From assembly GCA_029298735.1 (NCBI GenBank), contig JANSLP010000531.1, forward strand, positions 1-14,321: a DNA stretch of 14,321 nucleotides, written 5' to 3'. This document shows, one piece after another, positions 7,326-14,321 of this stretch. The position numbers and the translations under genes are program-made. The notes under the pieces are model-generated. The model searched no databases and had not been told where the DNA came from. It was given only the letters and a program-made list of their open reading frames with translations. Each line of letters starts with the position of its first letter. Position 1 is the first letter of the stretch. Source of the DNA: Ophiostoma sp. CBS 140.51. Its lineage: Eukaryota; Ascomycota; Sordariomycetes; Ophiostomatales; Ophiostomataceae.

Positions 7326-9092
7326 ATGTCAAAGGACATTTACTACTGGGGCCAGGTTCTGCACCTGCACCGGATCATACAAAAGAACGACCTCGTCGCT
7401 CTCCGGGAACTCATGCAAGTTAACCCCAGGCTACTAACGCTCGAAGACCCGTCGGAAAACCGGTGGCCGCCATTAGTCGAGGCCGTACATCTTGGCCGCC
7501 TGGAGATACTCCGCGTATTGTTGAAGCACAGGGCCACCATGTCCCCCGAGGACCTTGTTTCGTTTCCGCACCACCAGTACGAAGACGACGGCTACCGCGG
7601 GAACTGGGGCACCCCGTTAACGACGGCGTGCGAGATGGCGCGGCCCGATATCGTCAAGATGCTGCTCGACGGCATGCCGGACGTCGATATTAACGAGCCC
7701 GACTACCTGGGGTTTACGCCCTTTACAGTGGCGGCTGCCGGCCAGCAGCGTGTACCATTTGCCGTGATCGTGCCTCCGCCCGAGATAGAGGCCCAGACCC
7801 GCGACCGCCTAGCCATCCTACGGCTTTTAATTAAAAACGGCGCCGATGTCCACGGTGTCCGGGCGTGGTCGCTCAACCGCGGCGAGACGTTGGACACGGG
7901 GTACGACAGGGAGCTGGCGCGCCAACCTTTCACGTTCCGGCCACGGCCTGGCGGCAAGGGCAATGCCTTGATGCAAGCCATGCAGGCCATTGGGCCGGAC
8001 AATGCCGTCCTGCGCTTCCTGGTCGAGGAGGCCGGAGTCAGTCCGTTTCAAAGCTGTGCGACCAACGTAGCTTTTGTCGGATTTTCGACCGAGGTGGAAA
8101 ACCAAAAAGAAAAACAAAAGCAGCGAGGCTACGACTTTGACCGCGCGTTTATTACACCGCTGGGTGCGGGCGCACGGTTTGGCAACGCACAAAGTGTGGC
8201 GTTTTTGTTGTCTCTTCTTTCTGAGGACGACCAGAGCCGCCTGCTGACCGTGACGAACGATTCCTTCGTGACCGTCCCCGAACCTCGTCCTGCCGCCTGG
8301 TACACCGGAGACATGCCCGTGCTCCTCCCGCTGCACGCCGCCTTGCTCGGGAAGTCACCCTTGCCGGCCCAGTGGGACGGCAACAATGTGGCGGCCGCCA
8401 TCGACACTGTCCGCGTCTTGACGACCAATGCCGCCATCGACACTGTCCGCGTCTTGACGGCCAATGCCGCCATCCGAAAAGCGACAATCAACGCCGCCTA
8501 CCGTGGCAAGTATACACCCTTCCACATGGCCACCAGTTTTGACCGTATTCCGTTGATGCTGGAGCTCATCAAGCTCGGTGCCGACGCAGGCATGCCCCGC
8601 GCCGACGGCCACGGCATTGTCTTGGCCCTCTTTGCGTCTGTGTCGCGCCTGGCCCGCAACTTCGGCCGCGGCTGTGGCTTCCTCGGGCGTGGTCTCTCCG
8701 GGCTGGTCGACGTCTCCTCTGTGGCGCGCATCGACGGAGCCACCGACATGGCGGCCGTTCTCAAGGCATTGCTGGACCGGTACCGCCCGCGGGGTGTAGA
8801 TGTTACGAACATAGCCCCCACGGGCCTCACCAACGGGCCAGGACAACAAGGCCGACCCCTCAACGGGTACGGCGGATATATAATGCGGCCAGAAGGGACA
8901 GTGGCGCAAGCGTGGCTGAAAGGCGGCTGCCTTTCGGAAACACAAGACAAAGGAACCAATCAAGCAAGGGATCAGACTGACCAATCAGATAACAAGAAGG
9001 AAGATCATACGGAGAATGATCTAAGGAATGAACTACGAATGAACTACGAAAAGATCATGCGGCAGATGATCTCAGGAATGATCAAGGAATGA
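7326..9092 (+). CDS. Ankyrin-repeat protein with LTR-derived C-terminal tail
   Basis: From the first ATG (7326) the frame runs 588 codons. Ankyrin-like helix pairs are visible: PPLVEAVHLGRLEILRVLL, TPLTTACEMARPDIVKMLL, then DRLAILRLLIKNGADV, ALMQAMQAIGPDNAVLRFLV, FITPLGAGARFGNAQSVAFL, and YTPFHMATSFDRIPLMLELI-KLGADA. Several repeats diverge from the consensus. No second domain (NACHT, HET, kinase) and no signal peptide is seen, so only a general protein-binding role can be proposed. Residues 357-380 are a 12-residue tandem duplication (AAIDTVRVLTTN/AAIDTVRVLTAN). The last about 35-40 residues turn Asp/Glu/Lys/Asn-rich (KKEDHTENDLRNELRMNYEK) and coincide with the U3 of the adjacent LTR, so the original end is lost. 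The real start may be ATG 7149, if the TAA at 7293 is spliced out or suppressed. Confidence 0.7.
   Translation: MSKDIYYWGQVLHLHRIIQKNDLVALRELMQVNPRLLTLEDPSENRWPPLVEAVHLGRLEILRVLLKHRATMSPEDLVSFPHHQYEDDGYRGNWGTPLTTACEMARPDIVKMLLDGMPDVDINEPDYLGFTPFTVAAAGQQRVPFAVIVPPPEIEAQTRDRLAILRLLIKNGADVHGVRAWSLNRGETLDTGYDRELARQPFTFRPRPGGKGNALMQAMQAIGPDNAVLRFLVEEAGVSPFQSCATNVAFVGFSTEVENQKEKQKQRGYDFDRAFITPLGAGARFGNAQSVAFLLSLLSEDDQSRLLTVTNDSFVTVPEPRPAAWYTGDMPVLLPLHAALLGKSPLPAQWDGNNVAAAIDTVRVLTTNAAIDTVRVLTANAAIRKATINAAYRGKYTPFHMATSFDRIPLMLELIKLGADAGMPRADGHGIVLALFASVSRLARNFGRGCGFLGRGLSGLVDVSSVARIDGATDMAAVLKALLDRYRPRGVDVTNIAPTGLTNGPGQQGRPLNGYGGYIMRPEGTVAQAWLKGGCLSETQDKGTNQARDQTDQSDNKKEDHTENDLRNELRMNYEKIMRQMISGMIKE
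8394..8465 (+). repeat. 36-bp tandem duplication inside the ankyrin gene
   Basis: Two units (8394-8429 and 8430-8465) are adjacent and differ at one base (A/G, 8424 versus 8460). The unit is a multiple of three, so the frame is kept and 12 residues are repeated. A third partial start, GCCGCCATC, follows at 8466. The near identity points to a recent event. Confidence 0.9.
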
Positions 9093-9094
9093 TC
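9003..9094. repeat. Array of GATCAT/ATGATC hexamers in the LTR U3
   Basis: GATCAT-N7-ATGATC occurs twice (9003-9021 and 9053-9071), followed by two further ATGATC copies (9078-9083 and 9089-9094). A perfect 11-bp tandem repeat, AATGAACTACG (9027-9048), lies between the dyads. The array ends 9 bp before the TATA box. This is the position of U3 enhancer sites, so a binding site for a host regulator is possible. Confidence 0.6.
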
Positions 9095-9103
9095 ACAGAT
9101 AGA

Positions 9104-9110
9104 TATATAA
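9104..9110 (+). promoter_or_regulatory. TATA box of the LTR promoter
   Basis: TATATAA lies just downstream of the U3 hexamer array and upstream of the segment conserved among LTR copies. This fits the U3/R boundary of an LTR promoter. Confidence 0.55.
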
Positions 9111-9622
9111 GACTGAGGCTTCCTCCCAGTAACATAGATAGAAGACTCAGTCGCTACCGATTGTCTGAAATATAAACTTACATGAACTTATATTCCTGTG
9201 CCATCATTGTATACAAATACCCATCCGTTATATGTGTTGACTATTATTCGACCGTTACACCTTATTACTGTTTTACTAGAACAAGAACCCCTCCCCTAGA
9301 CTTGATTACCTAGCAGAGCCTCTACTCCCCTGGGATAGTACCTTTGTAACAACAGTAGCGACTCTTATTTAGACCTTAACCGTATATTAACTAAATAATA
9401 TCAATACTCACTATATCGACCGCATCGGGAGCCACCGTGACGCCTGCGCAGCTTACGGCTCGTATGTAGGCTATGTAGAAAAAGATTGATGAGCTGGAGG
9501 CTCTTAATAAGCAGGGTACGGACTAGGTCTAGCACTATAAGAGACTCCTCGCCACCGTTGGAGGAAGCGGGAAGGAGGCACTCAAGATCCCACCTCTTAA
9601 AAAGTACGACGGAAACTAGGCT

Positions 9623-9627
9623 GGAGT
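9623..9627 (+). repeat. Target-site duplication GGAGT, left
   Basis: These five bases directly precede the solo LTR and are repeated at 9906-9910. Five bp is the usual duplication for Ty3/Gypsy and many other LTR elements. Confidence 0.88.
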
Positions 9628-9905
9628 TGTTATGGGTTGGGGTGGATAGGTGATCACGGCTAGAATAAAGTACGGAGCATTCGAAGTACGAGGGCGAAGG
9701 TAGGTTCAATTCGTAACAGAGACTAAGTCTTGCCCTCTAAATCTCGAGAGAGAGTGGGAGGGCGCCTACTTATTGGGAATTCTAACGGGGTCCGTGCGTG
9801 CGACTCCTCGTCGCTTCGCAGGCGCTTTGCCAATGCGCCACTTTGTGGCTGGCTCAATGCTGATGCTAGCACGTGACCCAATGACACAACTGTTTGGTCA
9901 TTACA
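9628..9905. mobile_element. Solo LTR (278 bp) of a different family, with 5-bp target duplication
   Basis: It begins TGTTATGGG and ends GGTCATTACA, with canonical TG..CA ends. It is flanked by identical GGAGT at 9623-9627 and 9906-9910. The host gag frame is restored when it and one GGAGT are taken out, which confirms both borders. Its composition is unlike the surroundings: CpA and TpG are frequent (for example CCAATGCGCCACTTTG), so it has little or no RIP. It shares no similarity with the other LTRs in this window. Orientation is not decided. It probably formed by recombination between the LTRs of a full element. Confidence 0.9.
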
Positions 9906-9910
9906 GGAGT
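9906..9910 (+). repeat. Target-site duplication GGAGT, right
   Basis: These five bases directly follow the terminal TTACA of the solo LTR and match 9623-9627 exactly. Confidence 0.88.
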
Positions 9911-11599
9911 CCGCTCCTTCCTGATGTAGTGCCGTCTATATTTCGAATACTAGTAGAATACCTTGACCGAAGGGTTAAATAAGGTACTCACGGCCATCGC
10001 TTACCTCGAAGGACCGGCTACGGCTTAGGCCTAACCTTTCCTTGAGGACTACCTTGAAAATAAGGCCGATCCCGACGACCTCGACGACGATATAAAGGAG
10101 TTATTCTCGAGCTTCGAGCGCTTCTCCACGGCGCTTAAGACCACCTTCGGGGACCTGGACGATAAACGAGAACTCTAACGTAAGCTTAAGCGACTCCATT
10201 AAACTAGGTCTACATCGACCTATACTAACGAGTTTAGACAACTCATGGTCCACCTTGGATAGGACGACGAACCCGCTATAAGCGCCTACTACGACGGGCT
10301 TAAAGATAACGTTAAGGACGAGATTAGTAAGTACCCCCGGCCCAAGACGCTGGCAGAGTACTATACTCTCGCCGTGGCCACGGACAACCGCCTATACGAA
10401 CGAGCCAGTGAGAAGAGAGGCTACCGTACGGAGCGAAACTCCTACTAAGGAAAACTACGCAATTAAAACAACAAGTGGAAAGGACGCCAGCAGGGCGAGC
10501 CCATGGAACTCGATGCTAGCACTAAGGAGAAACCCCAGAAAAAGAAGTTCGAGGGGGAATGCTACAGCTGCGGCAAGAAAGGACACTACGTACGGGATTA
10601 TCGCTCCCGTGTACCTAACTAGAAGAATGTTAAAACTACTAAGAACTAGGAAACGGAGGTACTCTACGAGGCCACCCATTTCTCTACTTGTTACGAGGAC
10701 GGGTACTTTACCTACCGAGACGAAAAAGAAGGAGTAGGCTAGTACCCACGGGGACCCCCTAGTAAGAGTATTAAGATAATGCGAGTAGGAATCCTAGAAA
10801 TACGACGCCAAGATAATAGCGAGGAAGAAGACCTTAACGTAAAGAAGTAGCTCGAGTTATACGAGTAAGACTAGTAGGGAGACCTACGTTTCAAGGAAAA
10901 CACCCGCGTAGATGTCTACGTGGACGAACTTCCCCACTATAGTAACCAGCCCACGGTACGTATTTATCGGTTATATATTACGGGCACGGTGATTACTGCA
11001 TTAAAACTAGAAGAAGCTACTAAGGAAGAACAAGTTCTCCTCTACTAAAAGGGAGATTATAAAGACGACGTCCTTTAAATAGATTACGACGACCCGTACT
11101 ACTAACGCTATATCTAGGTAAAAGTAATATTCTAGTATAAGGGAGAGCTATAATAGATTCTACAGTAGGAAGAACGCAACCCATTCCTACTACGACTAAA
11201 GGGAAGAAACGACTATAACCTCCACTATAACTACGGAGCTGAGGGCTGTCGCCCTACCGTTGACCGGGGGGCCTTGCGGTACGCCGAACGCTACGCCTAT
11301 AACGAGGAGGCAGACGCTTAAGAACGCGAAGATATTTAGCGGGAATACGAGGAGTGGGAAAATGAGAAAAATAGATAATAGTAGAGATCGCGGTATAAAC
11401 ACCTACGCCGCTCCGCTAAGTTTACTAGAATACGTGAGGGATAGCGAGTCCGGGACTAGGTAAGCGAGCTTAGTAACGACGAGGAACTGATCTTTACCCG
11501 AGATACCCCCCTAGCATTAGAGGTGCCCTCCGACGAACGAGACGCGTCGGGAAACGACGAAATCCTGCCGACCCAGGGAGCGGACAGGAACTAGACACG

Positions 11600-14136
11600 A
11601 AAACCCTGAAGGTAGTTAACAGAGAACTAGGATATATACGGGTCCTAGTTAACTAGTAAGGCCGAGAATAGAAAGCGATGATTAATACGGGCGCCGAGGC
11701 TAGTTATATCACGCTACGTTTAGTGAACTAACAGAATATACTATAGTAAGAAAAGAAAGCGCTATATATACTACGGAACTTCGAAGGATACTAGGCTACT
11801 TACGACGGTGGCTAGGTTAAAAGAGAGATACGAACACTCGACCTTCGGGTACGAGGTAAGAAAGTCAAGATAGTGCTCGATATTATAGATATTAAAGACG
11901 ACGACGTTATCCTCGGGCTATTATAGCTACGAAAGTACAATCCAAGGATCGATTAAGTCACTGGCCAGTTATCCTGGGAAAGCCCACGATAAGATACAAT
12001 TATTAGAAAGCTAAGTACGTTAACGAAAAAAGAGCGAGACGACCTCTTCCGCGTACTAGCCTAATACTATAAATACGAGAATATTTAGAAGTATTAACAC
12101 GATATAGGCCTACTAGAACACGGCCCGTACGACCACTAGATCCCGCTAAAGGAAAGCACATAGCTAAAATACTAAAGTATCTATCCTCTCAGCGAAGATA
12201 AGCTAAGAGTACTCCGGGAGTAGCTCGAAGAAAACTAAGCTAAAAGTTATATTAGACCGTCTAGGTCGCCAGCGGGAGCACCTATCTTGTTCGTACCCAA
12301 GAAGGACGGTAAGCTACGACTATACGTCGACTACTACTAGTTAAACGAAATTACGATTAAGAATTAATACTCCCTACCACTTATCTCGGAACTCAGAGAC
12401 AGACTACAAAGCGCAGAGATCTTCTCGAAAATCGACCTACGAGGCGCCTATAACCTGGTCCGGATAATAGAAGGAGAGGAATAAAAGACAGCGTTTAGAA
12501 TACGTTATAGACACTACGAGTGCCTAGTTATACCGTTCGGGCTCACTAACGCACTAGTAACGTTCCAAGAGATAATTAACGATATACTACGAGAATATTT
12601 AAACGACTTCGCCATAGTATATCTCGACGACATCCTAATCTACTTAATAAACGAAGAAGAATACTAAGAGTATATATACCGAGTACTATAAAAACTCAAC
12701 AACGTTAAACTACTAGTTAAGGCTAATAAATACGAATTCTATACGAAGAAAACTATCTTCCTAGAGTACGTCGTTACCCCGGGACAACTCGTAATAAAAC
12801 CAGAGAAAATCGAGGTAGTTAAGGACTAGCCGATACTATAAAATATTAGGGATATACGGTCCTTTATAGGATATATTAATTACTACCGAAAGTTTATCCG
12901 GGACTACGGAAAAATAACGGTACCCCTCACTAACCTCACTCGTAACGACACAGAATTCATATAGACGACTAAAGAGTAGGCGGCGTTCGAATAAATCAAG
13001 AAGGTAGTACTCTCGGAGCCTATCCTACAAGAACCCGACCCCAACACGCCATTCGAGATAAATATTAATACGTCAGGATACGCAATAGGCGGAGAACTGT
13101 CTCAACGAGACAAAGACGGAAAGATATACCCCGTCGCTTTCTTCTCGAAGAAATTCACCGGACTAGCGGAGCGATACCCCGTCCACGATAAAGAGTTAAT
13201 AGCAATTATCGAGGGACTAAAGGAATAGGAAGTATACCTTAAGGGAGCTAAGTACTCTGTAACAATTTACTCCGACCATAAGAACCTCACATACTTCGCT
13301 AACAACTAAAAGTTAAATAAACGATAGGCTAGATAAACCTAGTACTTATCCGAATTTAATATCCGGATAGTATACAAGAAAGGATCCGATAACGGAAAGG
13401 TAGACGCCCTTAGTAGGCGTAGCGACTATATCGGACTAACATCGATAAAAGTATAGACGATACTACGAACCGACGAAGACGGATCGATAATACTTAAGGC
13501 CGTGGGCTAAGAGGATTAAAACAATATTATCCGACAAGTATACGAGGCACTATCGGGAGGACATTTCGGAGTCTAAAAAACGACTACAAGACTACGGGAA
13601 TTATATAACGTTACGGGATAATATAACGCTATTAAAAACGTAATTAATGAATACGACATCTATAATAAGATAAAAAGTACGAGATATAAAACGTACGGGC
13701 TACTATAGACACTACTTATACTAGACTAACCGTAGGAATTAATATCCTAGGACTTTATTATTAAACTCCTAGTATCGAAGGAGCGAGTCACGGGAATAAT
13801 ATACGATAGTATCTTAGTAATCGTGGATAGACTAACTAAGTATACGTATTTCCTACTATACCACGAATTATACACGGTAAAGGACCTCGCCTATACGTTC
13901 TTAAGGAATATAGTAAGTAATTATGGCCTGCTAGATACGATCGTTAGTAATAAAGGAACTATATTTACGAGTAAGTTTTAGGGAGAGGTTATACGCTAGC
14001 TTCGAGTTAAAAGAAAGCTAAGTACCGCGTTTTACCCCTAGACGAACGGATAAACGGAGAGAATAAACTAAACACTTAAATAATACCTACGAGCTTACGT
14101 TAACTAATAATAAGACGACTAGGTCGACTAGCTACT
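11600..14136 (+). pseudogene. pol (protease, RT, RNase H, integrase), inactivated by RIP-like changes
   Basis: One frame, shifted by -1 relative to gag, carries all domains. The protease motif is at 11678-11710 (MINTGAEASYI); the catalytic Asp of DTG is Asn (AAT 11684-11686). Reverse transcriptase runs from about 12240 with LPLISELRDRLQ, FSKIDLRGAYN, PFGLTNA and the intact active site YLDD (12620-12631). RNase H is at about 13046-13420 (INTSGYAIGGELSQR, FFSKKFT, VHDKELIAI), and the Asp expected before TSGY is Asn. Integrase is at about 13550-14136. Its HHCC zinc Cys residues are Tyr (EYDIYNKIKS), the SDRG motif reads SNKG (Asn 13949-13951), and TNG-TERIN follows. It stops within the usual DDWVDWLP segment, cut by an inverted LTR. 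All changes named are G-to-A type. Confidence 0.9.
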
Positions 14137-14321
14137 TGTTACAAAGGCACTATCCCAGGGGAGTAGAGGCTCTGCTAGGTGATCAAGTCTAGGGGAGGGG
14201 TTCTTGTTCTGGTAAAACAGTGATAAAGTGTAACGGTCGAACAATAGTCAACACGTATAACAGGTGGTATTTGTATGCAATGATGGCACAGGAATACAAG
14301 TTCATGTAGGTTTGTATTTCA
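14137..14321 (-). mobile_element. LTR of the same Gypsy family, opposite orientation, cut by window end
   Basis: The reverse complement aligns over its whole visible length with 9167-9351 and partly with 5774-5904, ending in TGTAACA (plus-strand TGTTACA at 14137-14143). It starts abruptly inside the integrase sequence. Because its U5 end faces the interrupted pol, it is a solo LTR or the 3' LTR of an element lying to the right on the minus strand. It carries far fewer RIP-type changes than the 9.3-kb copy, so it inserted later or escaped mutation. If it has a target duplication, the left copy would be CTACT (14132-14136); the right copy is outside the window. Confidence 0.88.

Larger units (their letters stand above)
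8970..9351 (+). mobile_element. 5' LTR of the RIP-degraded Ty3/Gypsy element
   Basis: The right border is exact: TGTAACA at 9345-9351, the same terminus as the copy at 5904 and, inverted, at 14137. Within it are a TATA box (9104-9110) and a transcribed/U5 part homologous to the other two copies. The left border near 8970 is an estimate: U3-type repeats start there and protein similarity of the ankyrin gene fades. Compared with the copy at 14137-14321 it shows mostly G-to-A and C-to-T changes. The primer-binding site should follow at 9352. GTAGCG there matches the complement of an initiator Met tRNA 3' end, but the fit is partial. Confidence 0.75.
9437..11600 (+). pseudogene. gag, with zinc knuckle, stop-riddled and interrupted
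   Basis: The frame begins after a Kozak-like GCCACC at 9437, but the codon there is GTG, so the start is uncertain. It reads VTPAQLTAR and ELEALNKQG, then breaks off at 9627 where a solo LTR is inserted. Removing that LTR and one target copy (283 bp) brings the frame exactly into register with the capsid-like part downstream (KVLTAIAYLEGPATA, DYLENKADPDDLDDD). A CCHC zinc knuckle lies at 10560-10601 (CYSCGKKGHYVRD). Its last Cys is a Tyr (TAT), as expected from a G-to-A change. The frame can be followed, with many stops, to about 11600, an unusually long acidic stretch after the knuckle that I cannot assign. Gag normally forms the particle that packages element RNA. Confidence 0.8.
9352..14136 (+). 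mobile_element. Ty3/Gypsy retrotransposon internal region, RIP-degraded and nested
   Basis: The order gag, protease, reverse transcriptase, RNase H, integrase on the plus strand identifies a Ty3/Gypsy (Metaviridae-type) element. All pol parts lie in one frame with no indels needed, but with dozens of TAG/TAA codons where Trp or Gln are expected. CpG stays common while TpA is very abundant, which is the signature of RIP acting on CpA. The region is interrupted by a 278-bp solo LTR in gag, and its 3' end is cut at 14136, inside integrase, by another LTR. No 3' LTR in the matching orientation is present in the window. The element cannot make functional protein. Confidence 0.93.

Noticed and set aside
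7827..8984. Long minus-strand ORFs opposite the ankyrin gene
   Set aside because: They are shadows of the GC-rich coding strand; the plus-strand frame shows ankyrin helices.
9401..11463. Short ORFs (for example 9401-9709 minus, 9773-9982, 10408-10737, 11260-11463 plus)
   Set aside because: They arise within the mutated gag or the solo LTR, in frames other than those showing the zinc knuckle and capsid-like sequence.
9167..14321. The inverted 185-bp ends taken as terminal inverted repeats of a DNA transposon
   Set aside because: The interior is a Ty3/Gypsy gag-pol, the left copy is its 5' LTR with TATA box, and pol is cut at the right copy. An inverted LTR insertion explains this better.
1..14321. 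tRNA, rRNA or CRISPR-like arrays
   Set aside because: No cloverleaf-compatible A/B-box pair, no rRNA similarity and no regularly spaced repeats were seen. A formal covariance-model scan was not possible.

Overview
The window looks like nuclear DNA of a filamentous ascomycete (Pezizomycotina, probably Sordariomycetes). This rests on short GT..AG introns with TACTAAC/CTAAC-like branch sites, fungal-type protein families, and a Ty3/Gypsy retroelement carrying the transition pattern of repeat-induced point mutation (RIP). No search was run, so the genus is not determined.

Positions 1-4330 are a compact block of core genes. A minus-strand gene encodes splicing factor SF3b subunit 4 (Hsh49 type, two RRMs). 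Divergently transcribed from it is a 53-residue mitochondrial import protein, Tom7, split by four introns. Next comes a two-exon mitochondrial FAD/folate-type carrier (FLX1), preceded by a short upstream ORF that overlaps its start codon as ATGA. Tom7 and FLX1 both act in mitochondria, Tom7 in the outer-membrane translocase and FLX1 in the inner membrane.

Positions 4331-7148 are a decayed accessory zone. It holds AT-rich sequence without a recognisable gene and a GC-rich minus-strand ORF fragment flanked by near-identical 21-bp direct repeats. It also holds an LTR fragment that abuts, and apparently cut, a chitin-binding (hevein-like, CBM18) gene. Of that gene only the last part remains, with a premature stop.

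Positions 7149-9092 carry an ankyrin-repeat protein gene. An in-frame TAA, or a poorly marked 69-nt intron, lies near its 5' end. It contains a fresh 36-bp internal tandem duplication, and its C-terminal tail appears to be read from the U3 of the neighbouring LTR.

Positions about 8970-14321 are nested retrotransposons. A Ty3/Gypsy element on the plus strand (LTR, gag with zinc knuckle, protease, RT, RNase H, integrase) is full of TAG/TAA where Trp/Gln are expected. Several catalytic residues are changed by G-to-A transitions. A different 278-bp solo LTR with a perfect 5-bp target duplication (GGAGT) sits in its gag. Its integrase is cut by a cleaner LTR of its own family in the opposite orientation, which runs off the window. 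I see at least three insertion events and no intact mobile gene.

I did not find a convincing new defence, toxin or metabolic system. The most unusual points are the host-gene/LTR fusion, the datable nesting of the retroelements, the ATGA-overlapping uORF in front of the carrier, and the orphan ORF bounded by direct repeats.
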